The notes under the pieces: generated by a model | Told to the model about the DNA's origin: nothing | The model's input: the letters and a program-made list of their open reading frames with translations, nothing else | The model's database searches: none | Shown: piece after piece, positions 8,696-18,039 of the stretch | Position numbering within the stretch: the stretch's first letter is position 1 | How the letters are laid out: each line of letters starts with the position of its first letter | Program-made: the position numbers and the translations under genes | DNA from: Klebsiella spallanzanii | GTDB lineage: Bacteria; Pseudomonadota; Gammaproteobacteria; Enterobacterales; Enterobacteriaceae | Length of the DNA: 48,511 bases | NCBI RefSeq assembly: GCF_902158555.1 | Contig: NZ_CABGGS010000011.1 | Span: 1-48,511, forward strand | Direction of reading: 5' to 3'

Positions 8696-11293
8696 TTAGC
8701 CGTGGGTTTGAAAAATCACTTCAGCGGCTTTCTGCGCATAGCTATCAAGACGATCGAATTGCAGATAATGATAAACGCGCTTATCTATCTTTTCTGCGAG
8801 GGCAAAATACTCTTCCGGCTGTGGAAGTTTACCGAGCCGTGCGGTAACCGCCGCCAGCTCCGCCGAGGCCAGGTAGACGTTGGCTCCGGCCCCGAGACGG
8901 TTGGGGAAGTTGCGCGTGGAGGTGGAAACCACCGTCGCGCCATCCGCTACTCGCGCCTGATTCCCCATGCACAGCGAGCAGCCGGGGATTTCAATACGCG
9001 CCCCGCGCTGGCCGAATACGCTGAACCAGCCCTCATCTTTTAGCGTGTTGGCGTCCATCTTCGTGGGCGGCGTGATCCACAGACGTACCGGAAGCTGACC
9101 TTTGTGGGCGCTGAACACTTCGCCGACCGCGCGGAAGTGGCCAATATTGGTCATGCAGGAACCGATAAACACCTCATCTATAGGATGGCCCGCGACGGCG
9201 GATAGCGGCCTGACATCATCCGGGTCGTTCGGCGCGCACAGCAGCGGTTCGCGGATCTCGTTGAGATCGATATCGATCGTCGCGGCGTATTCCGCGTCGG
9301 CATCGGCTGCCAGCAACTGCGGATCGGCCAACCAGTTTTCCATCGCCAGAATACGGCGCTCCAGCGTCTCGCGATCGCCATAGCCTTCGGCGATCAGCCA
9401 CTTCAGCAGCACAATATTGCCTTTGATACCGTCGATAACCGGCGCGCTATTGAGCTTTATGGTGCATCCTGCCGCCGAGCGCTCGGCGGTGGCGGCGGTG
9501 AGTTCAAATGCCTGTTCGACGCTGAGATCCGCCAGCCCTTCGATTTCCAGGATGCGTCCGGAGAAGATGTTTTTCTTGTCCTTCTTCTCGACGGTCAGCA
9601 GACCCTGCTTGCTGGCGTAGTACGGAATCGCGTGGACCAGATCGCGCAAGGTGATGCCGGGGCGCATGTTGCCGTGGAAGCGCACGCGTACCGATTCCGG
9701 CATATCCAGCGGCATGACGCCGGTGGCGGCGGCGAAAGCTACCAGACCGGAGCCTGCCGGCAGGGATAAACCGATCGGGAAGCGGGTATGGGAGTCGCCG
9801 CCGGTTCCGACGGTATCCGGTAGTACCATGCGGTTGAGCCATGAATGGATCACGCCATCGCCTGGGCGTAGCGACACGCCGCCGCGTTCGCGCATAAAGT
9901 CCGCCAGGGTCTGGTGCGTCTGGACATCCACCTGCTTTGGATAGGCGGCGGTGTGGCAGAAAGACTGCATCACCAGATCGGTGGAAAAGCGCAGACAGGC
10001 AAGGTCCTTAAGCTCGTCGCGGGTCATCGGCCCGCTGGTATCGGGCGATCCGATGGAGGTGATTTTCGGTTCGCAGTAGGTTCCTGGGCGAATTCCTGCC
10101 ACGCCGCAGGCACGGCCAACGATCTTTTGCGCCAGCGAGAAGCCGCGTGAACTCTCCTGCTCCGCATGGGCCTGGCGGAAAACATCGCTTTGCGGCAGGT
10201 TAAGCGCCTGGCGGGCTTTGGCCGTTAACGCGCGGCCGATAATCAGCGGAATACGCCCTCCGGCGCGGGCTTCATCAAGCAGCACGTCCGTTTTCAGCGT
10301 GAAGTTCGCTAACAGCACATCATTGTCGTGACGACGTATCTCGCCCTGCCAGGGATATACGTCGATGACGTCGCCCATATTCAACTGGCTGACATCCGCT
10401 TCAATCGGCAGCGCGCCGGAGTCCTCCATGGTGTTGAAGAAAATCGGCGCAATTTTGCCGCCGATAACCATACCGCCGCCGCGTTTGTTCGGTACGTATG
10501 GGATATCTTCTCCCATAAACCACAGTACCGAGTTGGCGGCGGATTTACGTGAAGAACCTGTGCCGACCGTATCGCCGACGTAAACCAGCGGAAAACCCTG
10601 TTCTTTGAGCTGGGCGATTTTTTGCAGCGGGCCGATAACGCCAGGTTGGTCCGGCTCAATGCCTTCGTGCGGGTTTTTCAGCATGGTGAGCGCGTGCAGC
10701 GGAATATCCGGGCGCGACCAGACGTCCTGCGCCGGTGAGAGGTCATCGGTATTGGTTTCGCCCGGCACTTTAAAGACGCTAACCGTGATTTTTTCGGCAA
10801 CGGCAGGGCGTTTTAAGAACCATTCTGCATCGGCCCAGGCGCGCATGACCTGCTGAGCATGGCGGTTGCCCGCGGCGGCTTTGGTTTCCACGAGCTGGAA
10901 GTTATCAAATATCAGCAAGGTGTAGGAGAGGGCGGCGACGGCGGCAGAGGCTAATTCGGGGTTATCTAATGCGGCGATCAGCGGCGGAATATTGTAGCCG
11001 CCGAGCATGGTGCCCAGCAGGGTAATCGCCTGCTCTTTGCCGATAAGCGGCGAAACGGCTTTGCCCTCGGCAAGCGCCGTCAGAAAATCGGCTTTCACTT
11101 TCGCGGCATCATCGACGCCGGGCGGGACGCGATTAACAAAAAGGTCGTATAAAAACGCCTCTTCGCCGACGGGAGGGTGTTGCAGCAGCTCGGTGAGTTT
11201 TTGTACCTGCCCGGCATCCAGCGGTTTGGCGACAAGCCCTTCTGCGGCGCGGGCAGACTGATGTTGGCGGTATTCTTCCAGCACGATCGTCAT
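8696..11293 (-). CDS. AcnB-type bifunctional aconitate hydratase, accessory copy
   Basis: This 865-residue protein aligns along its whole length with E. coli AcnB. AcnB interconverts citrate, cis-aconitate and isocitrate and can also hydrate 2-methyl-cis-aconitate. The N-terminal HEAT-like domain (about 1-160, LEEYRQHQSARAAEGL), the swivel domain (about 165-380, with YVGDTVGTGSSRKSAANSV) and the catalytic part follow in AcnB order. The iron-sulfur ligands are visible: Cys713 in GSCMTNIGHF, and the pair in GCSLCMGNQAR near 772 and 775. Many scattered substitutions from E. coli AcnB, together with its place at the end of an accessory operon instead of beside lpd, indicate a paralogue. The housekeeping acnB is presumably elsewhere. 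It lies 58 bases after the dehydrogenase gene, with a hairpin between. Confidence 0.9.
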   Translation of the reverse strand: MTIVLEEYRQHQSARAAEGLVAKPLDAGQVQKLTELLQHPPVGEEAFLYDLFVNRVPPGVDDAAKVKADFLTALAEGKAVSPLIGKEQAITLLGTMLGGYNIPPLIAALDNPELASAAVAALSYTLLIFDNFQLVETKAAAGNRHAQQVMRAWADAEWFLKRPAVAEKITVSVFKVPGETNTDDLSPAQDVWSRPDIPLHALTMLKNPHEGIEPDQPGVIGPLQKIAQLKEQGFPLVYVGDTVGTGSSRKSAANSVLWFMGEDIPYVPNKRGGGMVIGGKIAPIFFNTMEDSGALPIEADVSQLNMGDVIDVYPWQGEIRRHDNDVLLANFTLKTDVLLDEARAGGRIPLIIGRALTAKARQALNLPQSDVFRQAHAEQESSRGFSLAQKIVGRACGVAGIRPGTYCEPKITSIGSPDTSGPMTRDELKDLACLRFSTDLVMQSFCHTAAYPKQVDVQTHQTLADFMRERGGVSLRPGDGVIHSWLNRMVLPDTVGTGGDSHTRFPIGLSLPAGSGLVAFAAATGVMPLDMPESVRVRFHGNMRPGITLRDLVHAIPYYASKQGLLTVEKKDKKNIFSGRILEIEGLADLSVEQAFELTAATAERSAAGCTIKLNSAPVIDGIKGNIVLLKWLIAEGYGDRETLERRILAMENWLADPQLLAADADAEYAATIDIDLNEIREPLLCAPNDPDDVRPLSAVAGHPIDEVFIGSCMTNIGHFRAVGEVFSAHKGQLPVRLWITPPTKMDANTLKDEGWFSVFGQRGARIEIPGCSLCMGNQARVADGATVVSTSTRNFPNRLGAGANVYLASAELAAVTARLGKLPQPEEYFALAEKIDKRVYHYLQFDRLDSYAQKAAEVIFQTHG

Positions 11294-11314
11294 CCTTTTA
11301 TCTTGGGTGATAAG

Positions 11315-11338
11315 CCCGGCGAAAGCGGTTTCGCCGGG
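11315..11338 (-). other. Intercistronic stem-loop before the acnB-like gene
   Basis: CCCGGCGAAA (11315-11324) pairs perfectly with TTTCGCCGGG (11329-11338) over GCGG. It fills the gap between the dehydrogenase stop and the acnB-like start. No T-run follows in the leftward direction, so mRNA stabilisation or processing is likelier than termination. Confidence 0.5.
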
Positions 11339-11351
11339 ACTTTGGTGTGCC

Positions 11352-12515
11352 TTAAGCCTGTCTGGCTAAGGTTTCCAGCAGGTAGTCGGTGAATTCCGCC
11401 GCGCTGGCGTCTTTGGTGTAGGTGGTGACGACTTTTTTGCGTTCGGTGACGGTGCACTGGAGCAACGCTTTGCTGAGCTGGCGGCTCTTCTCGCCGTAGC
11501 CGATGTGCGCCAGCAGCATGCCGACGGCGCGGATCAGGCTGCACGGATCGGCATACTCGCCGCGTCCTTCGCTGACCAGACCCGGCGCGGTGCCGTGGAT
11601 CGCTTCGAACATCGCATAGCGGCTACCAATGTTAGCCGAAGAGGCCGTGCCCAGCCCGCCCTGAAGCTCGGCGGCGATGTCGGTGACGATGTCGCCGTAC
11701 AGGTTCGGCAGGACGAAAACCTGAAGCCCTTTGCAGAAGGCCTCATCGCCCATGCGTGCGCACATGGCATCGACCAGACGATCCTGCACTTCGATATCAG
11801 GGTAATGTTCTGCGCCGACTTTGCGTACGCCCTGCAGGAAGTTGCCGTCCGCCAGCTTAACGATATTGGACTTGGTGATCACCGTGACGTTGGTTTTGCC
11901 GTTCTTCCTGGCAAACTCGAACGCCTGACGGGCGATACGCTCGGTGCCCGGCGTGGTCTGGACTTTGAAGTCCACGGCCAGATCGTCAGTCACCTGGATG
12001 CCTTTGTTGCCCCAGATATACTCGCCTTCAATGTTTTCGCGGAAGAACGTCCAGTCGATATTTTTCTCCGGGATCGAGACCGGGCGTACCGCGGCAAACA
12101 GATCCAGCGAGCGGCGCAGCAGGCTATTCGCGCTGACCATGTTCGGCCACTCTTCGCCCGGACGCGGGGTCACCATTGGGCCTTTCAGCAGCACGTCGCA
12201 CTGTTTAACCTGCTCCAGCACGTTATCAGGCAGGCTCTGGCCCAGGCGCGCGCGGTCTTCGATGGTCATGCCGCTGACCGGACGCAGCTCCAGTTTACCG
12301 GCGGCGATTTCATCTTTTGCCAGAAATTCCAGTACCCGCAACGCCTGTTTCATAATGATCGGACCGATGCCGTCGCCGGGCAGGATCCCGACGACGATAC
12401 GTTCCAGCTGCGAAAAGTCTTTCGCTTCCCCAGCCTGCTTCATCGCTTCAATGCGCGCCAGTTCTGAGGTAATTAACTCGGCGAATTTTGCCTGAGCTTC
12501 TTCGATAAACGTCAT
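11352..12515 (-). CDS. Isocitrate/isopropylmalate dehydrogenase family protein, probably isocitrate-specific
   Basis: The 387-residue enzyme belongs to the beta-decarboxylating dehydrogenase family. Seen are LPGDGIGP (45-52), RENIEGEY (159-166), TKSNIVKLADG with Lys215 as the expected catalytic lysine, and NLYGDIVTDIAAELQGGLG with metal-binding Asp275 and Asp279. In the substrate loop, VSANSLLRRSLDLF aligns with RSLNVALRQELDLY of E. coli Icd, so Ser128 and Asn130 match Ser113 and Asn115, which bind the gamma-carboxylate of isocitrate. Isopropylmalate and homoisocitrate enzymes differ at these places. I therefore favour isocitrate to 2-oxoglutarate. It resembles NAD-type enzymes more than E. 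coli Icd, but the coenzyme is not certain. The gene is 15 bases after the ybhJ-like gene. Confidence 0.82.
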   Translation of the reverse strand: MTFIEEAQAKFAELITSELARIEAMKQAGEAKDFSQLERIVVGILPGDGIGPIIMKQALRVLEFLAKDEIAAGKLELRPVSGMTIEDRARLGQSLPDNVLEQVKQCDVLLKGPMVTPRPGEEWPNMVSANSLLRRSLDLFAAVRPVSIPEKNIDWTFFRENIEGEYIWGNKGIQVTDDLAVDFKVQTTPGTERIARQAFEFARKNGKTNVTVITKSNIVKLADGNFLQGVRKVGAEHYPDIEVQDRLVDAMCARMGDEAFCKGLQVFVLPNLYGDIVTDIAAELQGGLGTASSANIGSRYAMFEAIHGTAPGLVSEGRGEYADPCSLIRAVGMLLAHIGYGEKSRQLSKALLQCTVTERKKVVTTYTKDASAAEFTDYLLETLARQA

Positions 12516-12530
12516 AACAACTCCATAGAT

Positions 12531-14795
12531 TTACTGATTGTTGCGAGCTTTGTTGTAGTTAATCAGGCAGCCTGCCTTAATAATTTCCCGTTCATCTTTG
12601 GTGACCGGCGCCATCGTCAGCTCAATCTCCTGCACCTGGCCGTCCTGGCGAATAACGAAGGCCTGGAAGGTGCGCGAGTCGGCATCCAGCGCGGCGCGAA
12701 TGCCGGGAACGAAAATAGCGTCACCCACGTCAAAGGTCGGTTCACCTACCATCTGGAACGGCAGCATTCCCCAGTTGATGACGTTTGAGCGGTAGCGTTT
12801 GGTGGCGTATTCCTCGGCGATGTTCGCCAGGCCGCCCAGCACGCGCTGGCAGCTTGCCGCTTGTTCGCGGGCGGAGCCGTCGCCGGGCTTCACGGCGTAA
12901 ATCATGCTGCCGATCTCTACGTCCAGCGGTTTAATCTCCGCGAATCCTGGAATGGACTGGATTTGGGCGAACACCGGCTGTAGCTCTTCGGGGATTTTTC
13001 CCTGCGCACGGGTTCTCTCCAGCGCATGGACCACCTTGCTGCGGCTGACGTATTGCGGGTCGCGGCGGGACAGGGTGAATTCGGCCAGCCCCAGCGGGTT
13101 GGAACGGTAGGATGAGGTTTCACCGGATGGGATCAGTTCATCGGTGGTGGTTACCGGGTCCATGATGCGCGAGACAACCTTTAACAGAATGTTGTCGTGA
13201 AGCTGCTCCATTTCCGGCCAGTCTTTGATGTTCGGGCCGTAAACCAGTTCGGCATCGTTGAGCTTCTGGTGGGTGCCGATGTAGACGCGGCTGTGGTACG
13301 GGGTCGGATCGAAGTCGTATTCCGGGACTTCAACCGGCGGTAAATCGGTGGATGGCGTAAGCAGGCCGCCGTTTGCCGCCGTGGCGGCGATTGAGCGGGC
13401 GTCCATCAGCGCGACGGCGGACATCTGGCCTACGCCCGGCTTGGAGCCTTCGCGGTTCGGGAAGTTACGCGTGGTGTGGCGGATACTCAGCCCGTCGTGG
13501 CAAGGGGTGTCGCCCGCGCCGAAGCAAGGGCCGCAGAAGGCGGTACGGATAATCGCGCCTGCCGCCATCAGATCGGCAATCACGCCTTTCTTCACCAGAT
13601 CCATAAACACCGGCTGGGAAGAAGGGTAGACCGCCAGCGAGAAGGCATCGTTGCCGCAGCTCTTACCGCGCAGCATCTGCGCCGCAGCATAGACGTTGGA
13701 GTAGTTGCCGCCCGCGCAGCCGGCGATGATGCCTTGTTGAACCCGCAGTTTGCCGTTTTCCACATGTTTTAACAGCGAGAACGGGATCTGCTCCCCGGCG
13801 ATGTGTTTGGCTTCTTGATCGACGCTGTGCAGGATGTCGGTCAGGTTGTCGTTCAGCGCGTCAATGGTGTAGACGTTGCTCGGGTGGAACGGCAGGGCGA
13901 TCATCGGTTTGATGGCGCTTAAATCGACATGTACGCAGCCGTCATAGTATGCAACATCGGCCGGATCCAGGCGCTGATAGGCTTCCGGGCGGCCATGCTT
14001 CGCCAGGAAGCAGTGGGTGTCGGCATCGGTACGCCAGATGGAGCTGAGGCAGGTGGTTTCCGTGGTCATCACGTCGATGCCGTTACGATAATCGGTATCC
14101 ATGGTGGAGACGCCCGGTCCGACGAACTCCATCACTTTGTTTTTCACGTAGCCTTTCTCGAAGACCGCGCCGATGATCGCCAGCGCCACGTCGTGCGGCC
14201 CGATGCCCGGCTGCGGTTTGCCAGTCAGATGAATCGCGATGACGCCCGGATAAGCCACGTCATAGGTGTCGTTAAGCAATTGCTTGACCAGCTCGCCGCC
14301 ACCTTCGCCGATCGCCATCGTTCCCAGCGCGCCGTAGCGGGTATGGCTGTCGGAACCGAGGATCATCTTGCCGCCGCCGGCCATCATTTCGCGCATATAC
14401 TGGTGGATAACCGCCAGATGCGGGGGAACGTAGGTGCCGCCATATTTTTTCGCCGCTGACAGGCCGAACATATGGTCATCGCTGTTAATGGTGCCGCCGA
14501 CGGCGCACAGCGAGTTATGGCAGTTGGTCAGCACATAAGGGATCGGGAAGTAGGTCATGCCGGACGCTTTTGCCGTCTGCACAATGCCGACAAAGGTGAT
14601 GTCGTGGGAGGTGAGGGCATCAAACTTCAGCTTGAGCTGTGACATATCGCCGGAGGTGTTGTGCGCGTTGAGGATTGACCATGAGATGGTGCCTTTTTGC
14701 GCTTCGGCTTTGTTCAGAGATGCCGGGGCGTTTTTCTCTTCAACCACTTCGGTGCCGTTCAGCAGGTAAACCCCGCCATCGGAAAGCTTGATCAT
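12531..14795 (-). CDS. YbhJ-like aconitase-family hydratase
   Basis: This 754-residue protein is recognisable as a relative of E. coli YbhJ, an aconitase-superfamily hydratase of unknown substrate. The substrate-side motifs are [20 protein letters not shown] and [13 protein letters not shown]. Three cysteines fit a 4Fe-4S site: Cys360 in [11 protein letters not shown], and Cys421 and Cys424 in [30 protein letters not shown] and, near the C-terminus, [13 protein letters not shown] agree with the swivel domain. In E. coli, ybhJ lies close to a PrpF-family gene (ybhH); here a PrpF-family gene is directly upstream as well. That suggests a conserved hydratase-isomerase pair. It could act on a tricarboxylate or on an oxalomesaconate-like acid. 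Confidence 0.85.
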   Translation of the reverse strand: MIKLSDGGVYLLNGTEVVEEKNAPASLNKAEAQKGTISWSILNAHNTSGDMSQLKLKFDALTSHDITFVGIVQTAKASGMTYFPIPYVLTNCHNSLCAVGGTINSDDHMFGLSAAKKYGGTYVPPHLAVIHQYMREMMAGGGKMILGSDSHTRYGALGTMAIGEGGGELVKQLLNDTYDVAYPGVIAIHLTGKPQPGIGPHDVALAIIGAVFEKGYVKNKVMEFVGPGVSTMDTDYRNGIDVMTTETTCLSSIWRTDADTHCFLAKHGRPEAYQRLDPADVAYYDGCVHVDLSAIKPMIALPFHPSNVYTIDALNDNLTDILHSVDQEAKHIAGEQIPFSLLKHVENGKLRVQQGIIAGCAGGNYSNVYAAAQMLRGKSCGNDAFSLAVYPSSQPVFMDLVKKGVIADLMAAGAIIRTAFCGPCFGAGDTPCHDGLSIRHTTRNFPNREGSKPGVGQMSAVALMDARSIAATAANGGLLTPSTDLPPVEVPEYDFDPTPYHSRVYIGTHQKLNDAELVYGPNIKDWPEMEQLHDNILLKVVSRIMDPVTTTDELIPSGETSSYRSNPLGLAEFTLSRRDPQYVSRSKVVHALERTRAQGKIPEELQPVFAQIQSIPGFAEIKPLDVEIGSMIYAVKPGDGSAREQAASCQRVLGGLANIAEEYATKRYRSNVINWGMLPFQMVGEPTFDVGDAIFVPGIRAALDADSRTFQAFVIRQDGQVQEIELTMAPVTKDEREIIKAGCLINYNKARNNQ

Positions 14796-14843
14796 AATTG
14801 TTCCTTTTATAATTTGGTTAATTCGCTCACGTTGCGGCTGGAT

Positions 14844-15977
14844 TTAGTCGCGGATGTACACCATGCCGTCCATAATTCTGCGGGCCGTTCTCTGTACGGC
14901 GACGCCGGGCACGTCCGTGCTATCGCCGTTTTGCACCAGCGACGGATACATTTTCATGACTCCGCTGGGGTGCCCGATGCGTACGCCCTGGTTCCAGTCG
15001 TCGACGGTGACGATGCGCTGCACCAGGCTGCCGGGAAGAAACGCCGCCACGCTAATGGCGCTGGCGGAGGTGAGAGGGCAGGCTTTGTGGCATTTGAAAA
15101 CGGAAATCACGCGGGCGCATAAATCCATTTCCTGCTGCTGGGTTGGCTGGCCGGAAATATCCGCATAGCTTGTCGGCGTGGTGACCATACCGACTTTAGG
15201 CACCGCCGGGCTGTTGTCGCGCGCGTCGTCGAGATCTTGGGCGAAGCCCATCAGGCAGGCCGCAGTACCGCGAATTTTTTCCAGCAGGTCGCTGACGGCC
15301 TGATTCTGGTTGATGTCATCCGGCAATTCGCTGCCCGTCAGGCCGATATCTTCCGCGCGCACCAGCACCATCGGGTTGCTGATGTCGAGGATCGTGGCTT
15401 CAATGTCGCCGTGGCCGGGGATAGATAAAACATCGAGAGTATTGCCGGTTGGCAGCAACGTGCCGGTTTTCGAACCGGCTGGATTGAGGAAATTGACTTT
15501 CAGTTCTGCGCAGGTGCCGTCAACGCCGGCAATCTGGCAATCGCCGTCCAGCGCGAAGGTGTTGTTTTCGCACGGCACGGTGATATCAATGCGTTTTCCG
15601 GTATTGTGGTTGAGCATTCTGACCGTGGCGATGGGCTCAACGGCCGGGATCAGACCTTCTTCAATCGCGTAGGGGCCGACCGCAGCGGTCATATTGCCGC
15701 AGTTGGATTTGTAGTCGACCTGGCTTTTGCCAACGATAACCTGGCCGACAAGGTACTCCACATCCACGTCAGGCAGTTCGCTTTTCCAGACGATGACGAT
15801 TTTATTATTGGAGGAAACCGTACCGCCCATACCGTCAATTTGTTTCGGGTCGGGGTCGCCCATCGCCTGTAGAAAGATATGATCCCACTGGCCGCGATCG
15901 GCAGGCAGATCGTCTTTTAAAAACATGCAGCCTTTACTGGTGCCGCCGCGCATAAAGACCGTTCTGAATTTTCTCAT
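14844..15977 (-). CDS. PrpF/YbhH family isomerase (aconitate isomerase or 4-oxalomesaconate tautomerase type)
   Basis: The 377-residue protein has the two-lobed diaminopimelate-epimerase-like fold signatures of the PrpF family: FRTVFMRGGTSKGCMFLK at the start, IDGMGGTVSSNNK, YKSNCGNMTAAVGPYAIEEG, then CPLTSASAISVAAFLPGS and IGHPSGVMKMYP near the end. PrpF enzymes move or invert the double bond of 2-methylaconitate and can isomerise trans-aconitate. The related GalD tautomerises 4-oxalomesaconate. E. coli YbhH appears to be the nearest K-12 relative. It sits between two aconitase-family genes, which supports a role in making the cis-acid those hydratases need. The start has a well-placed AGGAACCCCT. 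Confidence 0.85.
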   Translation of the reverse strand: MRKFRTVFMRGGTSKGCMFLKDDLPADRGQWDHIFLQAMGDPDPKQIDGMGGTVSSNNKIVIVWKSELPDVDVEYLVGQVIVGKSQVDYKSNCGNMTAAVGPYAIEEGLIPAVEPIATVRMLNHNTGKRIDITVPCENNTFALDGDCQIAGVDGTCAELKVNFLNPAGSKTGTLLPTGNTLDVLSIPGHGDIEATILDISNPMVLVRAEDIGLTGSELPDDINQNQAVSDLLEKIRGTAACLMGFAQDLDDARDNSPAVPKVGMVTTPTSYADISGQPTQQQEMDLCARVISVFKCHKACPLTSASAISVAAFLPGSLVQRIVTVDDWNQGVRIGHPSGVMKMYPSLVQNGDSTDVPGVAVQRTARRIMDGMVYIRD

Positions 15978-16036
15978 AGGGGTTCCTGAGGGGCTAAATT
16001 TTAATCATCCAATTGAGACTCCTTGATAAAGGCAAA

Positions 16037-16062
16037 ATGTTGGCATTTCCTTATGCCAACAT
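16037..16062 (-). other. Perfect stem-loop between aconitase and PrpF genes
   Basis: ATGTTGGCAT (16037-16046) pairs with ATGCCAACAT (16053-16062) over 6 bases. Read leftward it is followed by TTTTGCCTTT, so it could be a weak internal terminator or attenuator in the 113-base gap, lowering expression of the four downstream genes relative to the first three. Confidence 0.5.
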
Positions 16063-16090
16063 GGTGATTTTTGCGCCGGTTTGACCGTCG

Positions 16091-18028
16091 TTACTTCGCG
16101 TTCTTACTGGCGACGTGGCGCAGCTGGCCGCCGTCGATCACGATTTCGATTTCTCGCGGCGTGAGGTCGACTTTGAGCGAAACTTCGCGGTTTTTGGTCA
16201 CGTTTTTCAGCAGCACACAGCGCTGGCGCAGCCCTTCATGGAAGTTTTCGATACGCAGTTCGTCAAAGGTCTCGAAACAGGCGTAATCTTCCGGGTTAGC
16301 GAAGATCAGCGGCACCACGCCGTGGTTGACGAGGTTGTTTTTGTGGATACGCGCCATCGATTTGGCAATGACCGCTTTGACGCCCAGGTACATCGGCGCG
16401 ATGGCCGCATGTTCGCGGCTGGAGCCCTGACCGTAGTTTTCGCCGCCGATGATGATGCTTTTGTCCAGCTCTTTGCAGCGATCGTGGAACTCTGGATCGA
16501 TGCGGCCATAGCAATATTTGCTGATCTCCGGGATGTTGGATCGCAGGGCGGAGAACTGCGCGTTGGCAGGGGTAATATCGTCGGTGGTGATGTTATCGTC
16601 GCGCACCGCAGAAACCTGAATGGTCAGCGTATCCGGCAGCGGTTCGTTGATCGGCATCGGTTTGATGTTCGGTCCGCGGATCACTTCGACTTCTTCACCG
16701 TTTTCTGCCGGGGCCAGGATCAGCCGATCGTCGATGATATAGTCATGCGGTTCGACAATATCGTTGAGCACCGCGACATCAACCACATCGCGCGGGTCGG
16801 AAATGTAGCCGGTAATGGCCGATGCGGCGGCGACTTCCGGGCTGGACAGGTATAGCTTCGCGTTCAAATGACCGCCGCGGCCTTTGAAGTTACGGTTAGA
16901 GGTGCGCAGAGAAACGCCATCGGTGGAAGGCGCCTGGCCAATACCGCAGCAGGCGCCGCAGCCGCAGTCGATAACGCGCGCGCCCGCAGCAATGAGTTTG
17001 CCGATGATGCCGTCGCGTAACAGCATCTGATAAAGCTGGCGGCTACCCGGCGCGACGACAAAGCTCACTTCCGGGTGAGTAAAGCGGCCTTCCATAATCG
17101 CCGCCGCTTTGGCGAAATCGGTATAGGAGGCGTTGGTGCAGCTGCCGAGGAATACCTGGTTGATTTTCACGTCGCGGCAGTTGCGCGCTTCGGTCACGTT
17201 ATCCGGCATATCCGGCATCGCCACCAGCGGCTCCAGCGTGTTAAGGTCGATATCAATATAGTCGTCGTACTCGCAGCCTTCGTCCGGCTGTAATGAAATC
17301 CAGTCCTGCTCGCGGTTCTCTTTAATAAAGAACTCACGGGTCACTTCATCGCTGGGGAAAATAGAGGTGGTCGCGCCCATTTCCGCGCCCATATTGGTGA
17401 TGGTTGAGCGGTCGCGGATGCTGATATGCTCCACGCCTTCGCCGGTATATTCGTAGACTTTGCCCAGTCCGCCTTTAACCGTTTCACGGCGCAGCATCTC
17501 CAGAATAATGTCTTTTGCCGAAACCCCCGGCTGCATACGACCGTGCAGGCGCACGTTAATCACTCGCGGCATTTTCAGCCAGGTCGGCTCGCCCGCCATC
17601 GCCAGCGCGACGTCCAGACCGCCTGCGCCCAGCGCCATTGCGCCAACCGCGCCGCCGGTTGGCGTGTGGCTATCGGAACCCAACAGCGTGATCCCCGGAC
17701 GGCTAAAGCGTTCGAAGTGTACCGTGTGGCAAATGCCGTTTCCGGCTTTGGATAAATAAATGCCGTGTTTTTTGGCGACGGTCTGTAAATAAATATGGTC
17801 GTCCGGGTTTTTATTATCGGTATACAGCATATTGTGGTCGATATAGCTGACCGAACGCTCCGTTTTTACCTGTGGAATGCCCAGCGTTTCGAAGGCCAGA
17901 TAGGCCGGGGTGCCGGTGACATCATGGGTTAAAGTATGATCGATGCGGATACTAATTTCTTCACCGGCAATCATTTCGCCGCTCAGCAAATGTTGAGCAA
18001 TAATTTTCTGGGTAATATTCTGTTTCAT
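16091..18028 (-). CDS. Aconitate hydratase, short single-copy-domain type
   Basis: This 645-residue aconitase is of the short type common in anaerobes and thermophiles and differs from AcnA (about 890) and AcnB (865). It has RIDHTLTHDVTGTPAYLAFE, LLGSDSHTPTGGAVGAMALG, NMGAEMGATTSIFPSDE, and the cluster ligands Cys297 in GSCTNASYTDF and Cys357 and Cys360 in GCGACCGIG. SLRTSNRNFKGRGG and, in the swivel domain, GGENYGQGSSREHAAIAP follow. All active-site blocks seem intact. It begins 11 bases after the carrier gene. The family also includes homoaconitase-like enzymes, so citrate/isocitrate specificity is probable but not proven. Confidence 0.88.
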   Translation of the reverse strand: MKQNITQKIIAQHLLSGEMIAGEEISIRIDHTLTHDVTGTPAYLAFETLGIPQVKTERSVSYIDHNMLYTDNKNPDDHIYLQTVAKKHGIYLSKAGNGICHTVHFERFSRPGITLLGSDSHTPTGGAVGAMALGAGGLDVALAMAGEPTWLKMPRVINVRLHGRMQPGVSAKDIILEMLRRETVKGGLGKVYEYTGEGVEHISIRDRSTITNMGAEMGATTSIFPSDEVTREFFIKENREQDWISLQPDEGCEYDDYIDIDLNTLEPLVAMPDMPDNVTEARNCRDVKINQVFLGSCTNASYTDFAKAAAIMEGRFTHPEVSFVVAPGSRQLYQMLLRDGIIGKLIAAGARVIDCGCGACCGIGQAPSTDGVSLRTSNRNFKGRGGHLNAKLYLSSPEVAAASAITGYISDPRDVVDVAVLNDIVEPHDYIIDDRLILAPAENGEEVEVIRGPNIKPMPINEPLPDTLTIQVSAVRDDNITTDDITPANAQFSALRSNIPEISKYCYGRIDPEFHDRCKELDKSIIIGGENYGQGSSREHAAIAPMYLGVKAVIAKSMARIHKNNLVNHGVVPLIFANPEDYACFETFDELRIENFHEGLRQRCVLLKNVTKNREVSLKVDLTPREIEIVIDGGQLRHVASKNAK

Positions 18029-18039
18029 TTTCTAATCCG

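Noticed and set aside
11505..12467. 320-codon open frame opposite the dehydrogenase gene
   Set aside because: The minus strand encodes an intact dehydrogenase with all motifs; the plus-strand translation is rich in H, R and Q, as expected for a shadow frame.
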